From Anaerophaga thermohalophila str. Valhall (lineage in GTDB: Bacteria > Bacteroidota > Bacteroidia > Bacteroidales > Marinilabiliaceae), in NCBI RefSeq assembly GCF_000250735.1, contig NZ_AHZV01000211.1, positions 1 through 64,000 of the forward strand: DNA of 64,000 nt, read 5' to 3'. The position numbers were made by a program, and so were the translations under genes. The number at the start of each line of letters is the position of its first letter. The first letter of the stretch is position 1. The notes under the pieces were generated by a model. It saw nothing but the letters and a program-made list of their open reading frames with translations. It was not told the origin of the DNA and did not search any database. Shown here one piece after another: positions 19,619 to 28,017 of this stretch.

Positions 19619-20038
19619 ATGAAGGAAAATTTATTTGGCAGGAAAGAGCGTCCGTTCAAAGTTCCGGATAATTACTTTGAGGATTTTGAACAACGCTTAT
19701 TTGCTAAGATTGAAGCTGAGGCAAAGAGGGAGCGAAATAAAGATTCGTTAGCTCCGGTAATTTCGGTTATCAAACCCTGGTTGGCCATGGCTGCAGCTTT
19801 TCTGGTGATTGCTCTCGTTTATTATCAGGCACCAAAACTCTTTAACGGTTCTGATGAAACAGCTATACTAAACAATACGGATGAAGAGTTTATTAATTCT
19901 TTGGCCCTCATTATAGATGAAAATGATATCAATGAACTGATCATTGCAGAAGATTCCTCACTTGTGCTTCCACCTGATACTTTGTTTTGGGGAGAATTTA
20001 CAGAAGAGGAACTGGCGGCTGTTACTTATTTTGAATAA
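19619..20038 (+). CDS. Single-span membrane protein, likely partner of the ECF sigma factor
   Basis: Start taken at MKENLFGRKERPFKVPDNYF because the 33 residues of the longer frame (from 19520) look like non-coding sequence. The 139-residue protein has a charged cytoplasmic part (1-50, with VPDNYFEDFEQRLFAKI), one hydrophobic span (about 53-69, PWLAMAAAFLVIALVYY) and an acidic C-terminal part on the far side. No zinc-binding anti-sigma motif (HxxxCxxC) is present, so an anti-sigma role rests on position, 158 bp after the sigma gene, and on topology. Confidence 0.75.
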   Translation: MKENLFGRKERPFKVPDNYFEDFEQRLFAKIEAEAKRERNKDSLAPVISVIKPWLAMAAAFLVIALVYYQAPKLFNGSDETAILNNTDEEFINSLALIIDENDINELIIAEDSSLVLPPDTLFWGEFTEEELAAVTYFE

Positions 20039-20045
20039 TTCTTTT

Positions 20046-20183
20046 ATCAATAGTCAGTGAAAAAAATGTCTAAACGCAGACGCAATGACGCAAAGTTTTT
20101 ATTATGAGAGAGTTGTGGTTTATATTAATGACTGTGTAAACAATGAATTATCTTAAATTCTATATCTAAAAAATCTAACGATC
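20046..20183 (+). repeat. R2 repeat, copy b
   Basis: Shares ATCAATAGTCAGT, GCAATGACGCAAAG, TTTTATTATGAGAGAGTTGT and TGTGTAAACA with 52789-52996, and ends in ATCTAAAAAATCTAACG. It fills the gap between the membrane protein and the Spy-like gene, ending about 35 bases before the latter's start. Confidence 0.7.
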
Positions 20184-20217
20184 AAAAGTTTTATGTTTTG
20201 GTTTAAAAATCGATGCT

Positions 20218-20727
20218 ATGAATAAAAAGAATATCATATTAGTGATGGTTTTTACCATTTCTCAGGTATTTTTCTTTTCAGGGAATGCCCAGGAAGAAGA
20301 ATCCCGTCTTGAGCGACTTAAATCGCAAAAGGTTGCCTTTTTGACCGAGCGGATTGGCCTCTCAACAGAAGATGCCCAAAAATTTTGGCCGGTATATAAT
20401 GAGATGGCAGAAAAAATGGATAAACTTTGGAAAGAGAAAAAAGAAAATATCAAAAGGCTTTATCATTCCGACGAACCTTTGAGTGAAGCCGAGAAAGAAG
20501 CTGCCATTGATCAACATATCAGTTATGAGTTGAAAAAGGCAAATCTTGAAAAGGAATATCACGAGAAATTTAAAAAGATACTGACCATTGATCAGGTGAT
20601 TAAATTATATGGCGCTGAGCATGAATTCAAGAAAAAAATGCTTCATCTGATTAAGGGGGGCAAAAGTTCATCCTGCTCCGATTGTGATAATGATAATGAA
20701 CCAGATAGAATGCCCTCTAAAACCTGA
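20218..20727 (+). CDS. Spy/CpxP-like periplasmic protein
   Basis: Signal peptide in residues 1-24 (cleavage near GNAQ), then a highly charged all-helical chain to residue 169 with ERIGLSTEDAQKFWPVYNEM, a pattern seen in small Bacteroidota proteins related to Spy/CpxP chaperones. The C-terminus carries SSSCSDCDNDNEPD with two cysteines. Such proteins commonly sit next to ECF sigma factors, as here, and could sense or buffer envelope protein damage. An R2 repeat separates it from the upstream gene. Its last 11 bases overlap the convergent hutH gene. Confidence 0.75.
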   Translation: MNKKNIILVMVFTISQVFFFSGNAQEEESRLERLKSQKVAFLTERIGLSTEDAQKFWPVYNEMAEKMDKLWKEKKENIKRLYHSDEPLSEAEKEAAIDQHISYELKKANLEKEYHEKFKKILTIDQVIKLYGAEHEFKKKMLHLIKGGKSSSCSDCDNDNEPDRMPSKT

Positions 20728-20742
20728 GGGCATTTTCTTTTC
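20709..20742 (+). terminator. Terminator inside the hutH/Spy-like overlap
   Basis: AATGCCCTC and GAGGGCATT form a nine-base-pair stem with an eight-base loop, followed by TTTTCTTTT. The stem lies in the coding ends of both convergent genes, so one hairpin may stop transcription from both sides. Confidence 0.75.
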
Positions 20743-22222
20743 GGGTTTGCAAAAAACGAATGGTCTTTTCTATCTCCATGTACATAATTTTGTCTTCGTG
20801 AATGAAGGCTACTTCTTTTCTGTAATCCAGCAGAAGTTTTTCAAGAATTTCGGATGATTTTGCGGGACGCCTGAATTCAATTGCTTGTGCGGCATTAAAA
20901 AGTTCAATGGCCAAAACTCTCTCTACGTTTTGTACTATTTTCAGCGCTTTTGTAGCAGCATTGCCGCCCATGCTCACGTGATCCTCCTGCTCGTTGGATG
21001 ATGGGATGCTGTCAACCGAAGCCGGTGTAGCCAACTGTTTGTTTAAACTCACAATTGAAGCGGCAGCATATTGCGGAATCATGAAACCTGAGTTTAGCCC
21101 GGGATTCGCAACCAAAAAGACCGGTAATCCCCGCTCACCCGATATCAGCCGGTAAATTCTTCTTTCGGAAATGCTTGCCAGTTCACTCACAGCGATTCCC
21201 AAAAAGTCGAGGGCAAGCGCAAGTGGTTCACCATGAAAATTACCCCCTGACAGTATGACTTCTTCATCAGGGAAAACAATAGGATTATCTGTTACCGAGT
21301 TGATCTCAGTGTGCACTACTTTGGCCACATAATCGATGGCGTCCTTAACCGCACCATGAACCTGCGGTATGCATCTGAAGGAATAGGGGTCCTGAACCTC
21401 TTTGTGCCGGGATGAAATTATTTCACTTCCATCCAGTAATTCCCTGATGTTTCTGGCTGTCTCCATTTGGCCGGCATGAGGTCTGACTGATTGAAGAATT
21501 TCCATGAAAGGGTCTATTCTTCCGTTAAACGCATCAATGCTAAGCGCTGCGATGAGGTCGGCCTGCTTTGATATTCTGAACGCTCTGATGAGTGTATATA
21601 CTGCATACGCGCTCATAAACTGGGTGCCGTTAAGCAATGCCAGGCCCTCTTTGGCTTCGAGTTTTATCGGCTCCCATCCAAACTTGCGAAGCATTTCAGA
21701 TGCATCGTTTTTTTCATCGTCTATCCAAACCTCTCCATGTCCCAGTAAAGGGAGGAAAAGGTGAGCCAGAGGAGCAAGATCGCCTGAGGCACCAAGTGAA
21801 CCCTGTTCCAAAACTACCGGTACGATCCCATTGTTGAAAAAGTCGATCAACCGCTCAACGGTTTTTAGTTGAACGCCCGATTTCCCAAGACTCAACGCAT
21901 GTATTTTTAAAAGAAGCATGAGCCGGACTACATCGCGGGGTACTTCAGGGCCGGCACCACAGGCATGACTCAGAAGAAGGTTTTCCTGCAGTTTGTTTAG
22001 ATCGGTGCGTGATATTGACCGGTTATGAAGGGCTCCGAAGCCTGTGTTTATGCCATAGACGGGACCTTCTTCTTCAGCCAGTTTTTTGTCGAGCCATTTT
22101 TTACACTTTATTATAAGGTTAGATGATTCTTCGGATAAGGCAATCCGCTTCCCTTCGGTAAGTATGCTTTGTATGGTTTTAAAAGTGAGAGGGGCAGGCG
22201 AAATATGATGTATTTTTTCCAT
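20717..22222 (-). CDS. hutH: Histidine ammonia-lyase
   Basis: Deaminates histidine to urocanate, first step of histidine breakdown. The MIO-forming triad Ala145-Ser146-Gly147 sits in the signature GSLGASGDLAPLAHL; YGINTGFG (57-64) and the later SSNEQEDHVSMG are also typical. Starting at MEKIHHI (22222) gives 501 residues, close to the family's usual 500-510; the longer frame from 22261 adds 13 residues of unlikely sequence. The other hut genes are not in this window, so hutH stands alone. Tyrosine ammonia-lyase activity is less likely, but substrate-selecting residues cannot be judged by eye. Confidence 0.93.
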   Translation of the reverse strand: MEKIHHISPAPLTFKTIQSILTEGKRIALSEESSNLIIKCKKWLDKKLAEEEGPVYGINTGFGALHNRSISRTDLNKLQENLLLSHACGAGPEVPRDVVRLMLLLKIHALSLGKSGVQLKTVERLIDFFNNGIVPVVLEQGSLGASGDLAPLAHLFLPLLGHGEVWIDDEKNDASEMLRKFGWEPIKLEAKEGLALLNGTQFMSAYAVYTLIRAFRISKQADLIAALSIDAFNGRIDPFMEILQSVRPHAGQMETARNIRELLDGSEIISSRHKEVQDPYSFRCIPQVHGAVKDAIDYVAKVVHTEINSVTDNPIVFPDEEVILSGGNFHGEPLALALDFLGIAVSELASISERRIYRLISGERGLPVFLVANPGLNSGFMIPQYAAASIVSLNKQLATPASVDSIPSSNEQEDHVSMGGNAATKALKIVQNVERVLAIELFNAAQAIEFRRPAKSSEILEKLLLDYRKEVAFIHEDKIMYMEIEKTIRFLQTRKENALRF

Positions 22223-22245
22223 GAGATGACAAGTTTTGATTTTAG

Positions 22246-22315
22246 GAAACGAGCATGGCAAAGGTCAGACCACACTCATGTATGGTTTTGTAGCGTCAAA
22301 ACCTGTCAACTCACG
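22246..22315 (+). repeat. R3 repeat, partial copy
   Basis: Begins GAAACGAGCATGGCAAAG and continues with CATGTATGG and CTCACGGGAACCTGATATC, a decayed version of the R3 right end. It lies upstream of hutH and downstream of the GT4 gene. Confidence 0.5.
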
Positions 22316-22475
22316 GGAACCTGATATCGCCTCCCGGTAAAACATTTGTGGTAACCCGGTTTTTAAGTATTCTGCCCATGTGAAAAGGCCCTTTTGTTAT
22401 GAACCTTTTCAAGGTTAGCATTTTTAACGTATAAATGAAATGACTTCCATCATTTACTGCACTTATTGTTAAGGT

Positions 22476-23483
22476 TTATTTGAGAATTTGCTCGTAGACT
22501 TTTATGTAATCATTCACCATCTTTTCCTGGCTGAAATGTGTTTCGGCCCATTCTCTGCATTTTTTTCTGTCGAGCCGGTCCAGTTGCGGTATTTTTTCTA
22601 CAGCCTCTTCTACATTTTTTACCAGAAAACCGGTGATACCGTCGTTGATTAATTCCGGCATTGATCCCCGATTAAAAGCAATAACGGGAGTACCGCAAAA
22701 CATTGCTTCGGCAACGCTCAAACCAAAAGGTTCGTCAAAATTAACGGGATGCAGCAGGGCTTTAGCGTTGCGCAGCAAATTGTCCCGCTTTTCAGGACCG
22801 GAGCTGCCCACGAATATTATGTTGTCATCGTTTATGTAGGGAGCCACATTTCCATCAAAGTAGTCGCGATCCTGAATGATTCCCGAGATAATGAGCTTCA
22901 TTTTAGCTTTTTTTGCAATCTCTATGGCTTCACGGGTCCCTTTGTCATGATGGATTCGCCCGAAATAGAGCAAATAATCGTCCGGATGCTCATTTAAAGT
23001 GAAGAGGTTTTTGTTGATTCCGTTGTACACGGTGGCAATATACTTTAGCTCAGGACTCCTGTCGGAGTTACTTATGGATACATAATAATTGATGCTGTTG
23101 TATCGTTTGTAAACGGGAATGATTTTTGGCGATGAAAAACCATGTATCGTGGTAACAACCGGCGTATTTATCAGTCCTGTGTAGGTTAGCGGCAGAAAGT
23201 CGAAATGATTGTGAATAATGTCGAATTCCCGTGCCTTCTCCATGGCATAACTGATATGAAGACATTCCGAAACCTTGGGGTCGGAGTCTTTATCTTCTTC
23301 ATATCCCTGTTCGATTATCCCGTCCAGTTTCCCCTTTGTTTCGGAGTCGAGAGTGGCAAAAAGTGTGACATCGATACCTCTTGCCACCAGTCCCTCGGCA
23401 ATATTGGAGGCTACCTGTTCCCAGGGACCGTAGTGTCTGGGAGGCGTTCTCCATGCTACAGGTGAAAGAATTGCTACTTTCAT
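22476..23483 (-). CDS. GT4-family glycosyltransferase
   Basis: A 335-residue GT-B fold retaining glycosyltransferase. The N-terminal domain starts VAILSPVAWRTPPRHYGPWE; the C-terminal nucleotide-sugar domain has YLLYFGRIHHDKGTREAIEI and the E-x7-E motif in FDEPFGLSVAEAMFCGTPVI. It is the last gene of a minus-strand set with the GH130 gene and the GT4-toroid gene; a 163-bp gap with an R3 repeat separates it from the GH130 gene. Acceptor and donor are unknown; mannose chemistry is suggested only by the GH130 neighbour. Confidence 0.9.
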   Translation of the reverse strand: MKVAILSPVAWRTPPRHYGPWEQVASNIAEGLVARGIDVTLFATLDSETKGKLDGIIEQGYEEDKDSDPKVSECLHISYAMEKAREFDIIHNHFDFLPLTYTGLINTPVVTTIHGFSSPKIIPVYKRYNSINYYVSISNSDRSPELKYIATVYNGINKNLFTLNEHPDDYLLYFGRIHHDKGTREAIEIAKKAKMKLIISGIIQDRDYFDGNVAPYINDDNIIFVGSSGPEKRDNLLRNAKALLHPVNFDEPFGLSVAEAMFCGTPVIAFNRGSMPELINDGITGFLVKNVEEAVEKIPQLDRLDRKKCREWAETHFSQEKMVNDYIKVYEQILK

Positions 23484-23576
23484 GGTGATACCTATTTTGT
23501 TGTTTTTTTACACAGATGTCTCAGATTTTCATAGATTTCCAGGCTTTCATCAGTATAAAATTAGTCTAAGTTATTG

Positions 23577-23646
23577 GTCTGATGGAACTCGCATGATTGG
23601 GTTTATACATGTTCTCTTGTGACAAACCTTGTCATGCTCGTTTCAT
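23577..23646 (-). repeat. R3 repeat, full copy 2
   Basis: Full-length match to 4098-4168. Its inner stem is GACAA/TTGTC (23621-23625 with 23629-23633) where copy 1 has GGCAA/TTGCC. It fills the gap between the GH130 3' end and the GT4 start. Confidence 0.65.
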
Positions 23647-24573
23647 TTAAATTGCAGACCGGCTGTTGTTGAGGCATAGATTCACCAAATCTTCGGTTTT
23701 TGCAGTTCCAACACACATAACACTGTCGGAAGCTCCCCAGTAAATCTTTAACGTACCGTCGTTTTCAGGGACGGCACCACAGGTGAACACCACATTATGA
23801 ACATAACCGGTAAGTTCATAGGGTTCTTCTGGTTGCAATATCCAGTCGTCGCCCACACCGATGATCTTTGACGGATCATTCAAATCATGCAATGCAACCC
23901 CCAGACGATAAACGCTTCCGTCCATTGTCGGGTAGACCCCATGATAGATATTAAGCCATCCCTTGTCTGTCTTTATGGGTGGAGCCCCGGGGCCAATTTT
24001 CATCTCGTCCCAATGATATTGCACCGGACGCATAATAAGTTTCGAATCGCCCCAATAACGGAGGTCTGGTGAATAACTGATCCAGACAGACCACGGACTT
24101 ATTTCGCTGTGCGGCCTGTCGAGCCTGGCATACAAACCGTTGAATTTGTCCGGAAAAATGACCACATTCCGGTAATCGGCTTCGGTAATGAGTGAAAAGC
24201 GTTCCACACTTTCCCAGTCACGCGTTTTTGCCAGGCCAACACGCACACCGTGACGTGAATATGCAGAGTAGGTGATGAGGTACTCTCCGTCGATAAAAGT
24301 TATGCGGGGGTCTTCAACCCCATACTCCTCATATTCAGCAAAAATTCCCTTTTTAGCCGGTTCCATAAACGGTTGTTCTTCAGCCTTCCAGTGGTAGCCG
24401 TCAATACTTCTGGCCAGACCAAGGATGCTTCGGCCGTTCATTTTATGCGAACGGAAAAGCATAATGTACTCACCCCTGTATGTTGTGATTCCGGCATTAT
24501 GTACTGTGCTCACCGGATAAGGGATGTCTTCTTTGGTTAGTATGGGGTTATACTGATAACGTGTAACCAGCAT
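23647..24573 (-). CDS. GH130-family glycoside phosphorylase/hydrolase
   Basis: A 308-residue five-bladed propeller enzyme of normal GH130 length. Motifs include NAGITTYRGEYIMLFRSHK (26-44), VEDPRITF with the catalytic-position aspartate (EDPR 87-90), LDRPHSEISPWSVWISYSPD and GYVHNVVFTCGAVPEND. Characterised family members break beta-1,2- or beta-1,4-mannosidic bonds, by phosphorolysis or hydrolysis. No signal peptide, so it acts in the cytoplasm, which favours a phosphorylase working on an internal or imported oligosaccharide. It starts 14 bases after the GT4-toroid gene. Confidence 0.9.
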   Translation of the reverse strand: MLVTRYQYNPILTKEDIPYPVSTVHNAGITTYRGEYIMLFRSHKMNGRSILGLARSIDGYHWKAEEQPFMEPAKKGIFAEYEEYGVEDPRITFIDGEYLITYSAYSRHGVRVGLAKTRDWESVERFSLITEADYRNVVIFPDKFNGLYARLDRPHSEISPWSVWISYSPDLRYWGDSKLIMRPVQYHWDEMKIGPGAPPIKTDKGWLNIYHGVYPTMDGSVYRLGVALHDLNDPSKIIGVGDDWILQPEEPYELTGYVHNVVFTCGAVPENDGTLKIYWGASDSVMCVGTAKTEDLVNLCLNNSRSAI

Positions 24574-24587
24574 GGCATAAAATTTTT

Positions 24588-26831
24588 TTAGAGATTTTCG
24601 AAAATATGTTCTTTTTCCTGGGCGGCCAGTACAGTGAGATGCGAAATCCAGTATGCCAGTGTGCTTTCAGCGCCCTGGTTGCGATTGACACCTTGTGACT
24701 CAAGTCCGTCACAACACCCAAGGGTTTCATGATCGAAAAGAGGTAAACGAAGGGAGTTTTCTCCCAGGAACCAAAGATAACTGGTAAACATTTTTTCAAT
24801 ATAACTTTTTTCCTTGGTTATCTGGAAAATCTGATAATAGAGCAACACCATTGCCATAACATCTATGGATTGCTGGTCGAATTCAGGGACTCTTCCCCCG
24901 CGTTGATACCATCCCTGGTTTCCTACCGGTGTCAGGTGTCCCGACCTGAAAACAATGCTTTCCAGGAAACGGGTTGTATTCATAGCTATGTCAAAATACT
25001 CCTCAATTCCGGTCACTTCAAAGGCAGCAAATAGAGCCAACGGTAATATGGCATTGTCGTAAGTCATCTGGTCTTCGAACCACTGCCAGTCATCTGAAGA
25101 TATGGTGTGGTATGCAAGGGTTAGTTTTTCTACCAGTTTTTTCAGGGTTTTTACCATCCCTTCGTCGTTCTGGGAGTCTTTTAGATAATAACTTATGCCG
25201 ATTATAGTATTAGCCGCCCCCCTTATGGATTCTACATTTTCGAAATGGGAGACAGAATTGAAAAATATTTCGCGACCAATTTGCTTAAAAGCATCATTGG
25301 GGGCAAATCGTATCAGGTACCCGAGGGCCCAGATGGTTCGTCCGAAAGAATCGTCGGAACCGTATTCATCCAGAAACTGACGGCTAAAGCTCAGGAAATT
25401 TCTGAAATTGCCGTTTTCCCGCTGCATGTAGTGTATGAAGCTCAGGTATATCGGCATCAGGTATAATGCGTCTTTATCTTTATTTTGCCGCCAGGCCATC
25501 AGTGCCATGATGAGTGCACGGGCATTGTCATCCATGCAATACCCTTCTTTCAGATTAGGAATCCCGTATTTTGCATGTTGAACAATCCCGGTGTCATCGG
25601 TAAGCCTTTTTATATGCGACAAATTGTAGGAAGGCATCAGCGAAACATCGATGGCCAGTTTTTCGGGTTCAGGTTCTTTATCCCAATTGTCAAATACGTA
25701 CTCTGCCAGGTAGAGGTATTGTTTGCCGATTTTTGGCCAGCGTATCTTTTTCCCGTACTCGAACGCTTTCTCGCGCAAAGCCACCATTTTGTCATCATCG
25801 TCGAGCAGTTCTAAAAGTACACTTGATAACTCATCCGGATTTTTGAAGCCAAAAAGTCGTCCCCTGCCATTGTCTAATAGCTCCTGTGCGTGCCAGTAGG
25901 GTGTTGAAACTACTGCACAGCCTGCTCCTACGGCGTATGAAAGAGTTCCGCTGGTAATCTGCGCCTCACTCAGGTAGGGTGTGATGTAAATATCACTGGC
26001 AGTAAGGTATTCGAAAAGTTTAGCCTCGGTAACAAATTCATTGTTGAAGAAGACATTTTTTTCGAGACCAAGACTTTTAACCAATCTTTTTAAATAGTTT
26101 CTGTATTCGTCTCCCGAATGTTTAAAAACCGATGGATGTGTTGCCCCTAAAACAATATATAATAAGTTAGGATGGTTCTTTACGACCGGAGGCAATGCAT
26201 TCAAAACAGTCTCAATACCTTTGTTCCGGCTTAACAGACCAAAGGTGAGCAATACTTTCCGGTTTTCCAGTCCGTGTTTTTCTTTGGCGGCTTTCCGTGA
26301 TATTTTTTCGAATTCGGGAACTCCGTGCTCTATAAGTGTTATTTTTTCCTTTGGAATGTGGTAAATATCTTCAAGGAACTCTACTGCCCTGCGACTCATC
26401 ACTACGATGCGGGCTGCTTTTTTGCCAATTTCCTGAACGATCGAACGCTGAGTATAGGAGGGATCCCTTAGTACCGTATGAAAAGTTACAATAAGTGGTA
26501 CTTCGAGCCGATGAAGCAGCGGTAGAATATAGACGCCGTCATCACCGCCGAAAATTCCAAATTCATGTTCCAGGATGCAAACACCCGCATCGCTGTAATT
26601 AATTACTTTGGCTGCATTGATATAGTCCCTCTGATGGTTTTGCCGGATGACATGCTTTACTTCTTCCGGATATTCGTACTGACTGCCATCTTCGTTAATG
26701 GCCACCACCATTGCGGTGTCACTTATTTTTTTGTTTTCGGTATTTGCATGAATGGCTTTCACCAGGTTGTTGGTAAATGTTCCTATACCACATTGCCGCG
26801 GTGGATAAGTTCCGATAAATGCAATTTTCAT
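24588..26831 (-). CDS. GT4 glycosyltransferase fused to an alpha/alpha-toroid-like domain
   Basis: A 747-residue two-part protein. Residues 1-370 are a GT4 glycosyltransferase (IAFIGTYPPRQCGIGTFTNN; LLTFGLLSRNKGIETVLNAL; YLSEAQITSGTLSYAVGAGC). Residues 400-745 are a helical region with repeated aromatic and acidic motifs (GYCMDDNARALIMALMAW; DDWQWFEDQMTYDNAILPLA; FDQQSIDVMAMVLLYYQIF), which resembles six-hairpin glycosidase folds. A transferase joined to a possible glycan-binding or trimming domain could build and edit one product. It is first in the minus-strand GT4-toroid / GH130 / GT4 set. The fold of the second part is my inference. Confidence 0.82.
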   Translation of the reverse strand: MKIAFIGTYPPRQCGIGTFTNNLVKAIHANTENKKISDTAMVVAINEDGSQYEYPEEVKHVIRQNHQRDYINAAKVINYSDAGVCILEHEFGIFGGDDGVYILPLLHRLEVPLIVTFHTVLRDPSYTQRSIVQEIGKKAARIVVMSRRAVEFLEDIYHIPKEKITLIEHGVPEFEKISRKAAKEKHGLENRKVLLTFGLLSRNKGIETVLNALPPVVKNHPNLLYIVLGATHPSVFKHSGDEYRNYLKRLVKSLGLEKNVFFNNEFVTEAKLFEYLTASDIYITPYLSEAQITSGTLSYAVGAGCAVVSTPYWHAQELLDNGRGRLFGFKNPDELSSVLLELLDDDDKMVALREKAFEYGKKIRWPKIGKQYLYLAEYVFDNWDKEPEPEKLAIDVSLMPSYNLSHIKRLTDDTGIVQHAKYGIPNLKEGYCMDDNARALIMALMAWRQNKDKDALYLMPIYLSFIHYMQRENGNFRNFLSFSRQFLDEYGSDDSFGRTIWALGYLIRFAPNDAFKQIGREIFFNSVSHFENVESIRGAANTIIGISYYLKDSQNDEGMVKTLKKLVEKLTLAYHTISSDDWQWFEDQMTYDNAILPLALFAAFEVTGIEEYFDIAMNTTRFLESIVFRSGHLTPVGNQGWYQRGGRVPEFDQQSIDVMAMVLLYYQIFQITKEKSYIEKMFTSYLWFLGENSLRLPLFDHETLGCCDGLESQGVNRNQGAESTLAYWISHLTVLAAQEKEHIFENL

Positions 26832-27079
26832 GATATCATATTTTAGTTTTTACTATATGCACACCATTTTTGTTCATGTTCAAAAAACTTATGCTTCAGA
26901 ATCAGTTCATAATAGTCCGTCCAGGTTTTATATATACCTTGCTGTCAGCTACAGCACTTAACCTATATCATCTTTTATCTAACTTAAATCATAAACTGTT
27001 CAAAATATTGTATTTATATACTTTGTTTGTTGGTTTTTTGAGTTTGTCAGTACCTGCAATATCCCAATAGTGGCAAAAT

Positions 27080-27245
27080 AGTGTCTGTCCATAAAGTGTC
27101 ATTTACTGTGTTACGCTCGTCCGAAAATTATCCATTTACGATGATTAAACTCCGTATTTTCGGATTTCGCAGGCCTTGTCAATGACACTTTCTGAACAGA
27201 TACATGATAAGTAGGAATCTTTTCCTACTTTATAGACAGGCACTT
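27080..27245. repeat. R1 repeat, full copy
   Basis: Starts GTGTCTGTCCATAAAGTG (27081), has inverted halves around TTTACGATGATTAAA, then CACTTTCTGAACAGATAC, an AGTAGGAA/TTCCTACT hairpin and CTTTATAGAC. About 165 bp. No open reading frame inside. Confidence 0.8.
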
Positions 27246-27489
27246 CTATCTAAAAATTTCAAAAACTAATTGAGGAAAGAAAAATAATAAAGGAAATGCT
27301 GATAATTTATTAACAAATTACAGGCCATTCCCGGATTTCATCCAATGCAAAATGGCTTAAATACGGTATTGTGACATAAACGAAAAAGGCAAACTGACAA
27401 AATGTCTTATGCAAAAGAAGAAAGACCTAATCGGTTTTCAAGTGAAAGGATCATAACAAGTTGTACCACAATGAGAATATGAATAAATC

Positions 27490-27525
27490 TTACATGCGGG
27501 TTCTATCAGACCAATGACTTAAGTA
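27490..27525 (+). repeat. R3 repeat, right-end fragment
   Basis: CATGCGGGTTCTATCAGACC followed by AATGACTTAAG matches the R3 right end (minus strand of 23561-23597) with few changes. Confidence 0.5.
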
Positions 27526-27585
27526 AATTTTATAAACACTGAAATTACCTGCTTCTGTGAACCCGGAAAAAAGAAAGATATTTGG

Positions 27586-27616
27586 ACAAAAAAAACCTCA
27601 ACTTATAATTGAGGTT
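27586..27616 (-). terminator. Rho-independent terminator of tRNA-Lys
   Basis: On the minus strand AACCTCAA and TTGAGGTT form an eight-base-pair stem with a seven-base loop, followed by eight T. It lies 29 bases beyond the tRNA 3' end. Confidence 0.9.
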
Positions 27617-27644
27617 TCTGATTCAATGACTTTGGCATTTTTTG

Positions 27645-27717
27645 TGACCCAGCAGGGATTCGAACCCTGGACCCCATCCTTAAAAGGGACGTGCTCTACC
27701 AGCTGAGCTACTGAGTC
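27645..27717 (-). tRNA. tRNA-Lys (anticodon TTT)
   Basis: 73 nt. Acceptor stem GACTCAG/CTGGGTC, D-arm GCTCAGCTGGTAGAGC, anticodon loop CTTTTAA with TTT, T-arm with GGTTCGAATCC, discriminator base A. CCA is not encoded. It has a promoter at 27741 and a strong terminator, so it is a single-gene unit. Confidence 0.98.
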
Positions 27718-28017
27718 ATCCGTTTCTCTCAAACGCGGTGCAAAAATAGGGGGTTCTTTTTGAACTCGCAAGGATTATTTCGGAAAATTGTCGTTAAAAA
27801 ATGTTTTATTGCTTTTAAACGCCCGGCTTTTAAATGATTAATGTACGATTTTTTTTGAGACTGAAATTTATGTTTGTAACTTTAAACTGATAGCATGATT
27901 TATGAATAAAGCAGGTTAGATTAAACAAAACTGATATCCATGCCTGGATGCACAATATCGATTCAAAGGCAACGAAACTCATTTGTTTGTTTCTTCAGTA
28001 ACAATCTGAAGGAGGCA
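27718..28017. other. Intergenic region tRNA-Lys / MEMO gene
   Basis: A 300-bp divergent region. It holds the tRNA promoter (27741-27771) and, for the plus-strand MEMO-AMMECR1 gene, a TATGTTTG at 27869-27876 and an overlapping TTTG, 19 bases, TAACTTTA arrangement (27854-27884). Either could be the -7 element. Confidence 0.5.
27741..27771 (-). promoter_or_regulatory. Promoter of tRNA-Lys
   Basis: Minus strand TTG, exactly 20 bases, TATTTTTG: a perfect Bacteroidetes housekeeping promoter, ending 24 bases before the tRNA 5' end. Confidence 0.8.

Larger units (their letters stand above)
26832..27585. other. Intergenic region with R1 copy and R3 fragment
   Basis: About 750 bp between the GT4-toroid start and the tRNA-Lys terminator. 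It contains an R1 element (27080-27245) and an R3 right-end fragment (27490-27525). A 66-codon plus-strand frame at 26870-27070 has no support. The rest is AT-rich with no recognised feature. Confidence 0.65.

Noticed and set aside
26870-27070. 66-codon plus-strand frame with a hydrophobic C-terminal half
   Set aside because: No ribosome-binding site, AT-driven composition, ends next to an R1 repeat, and resembles no protein I know.
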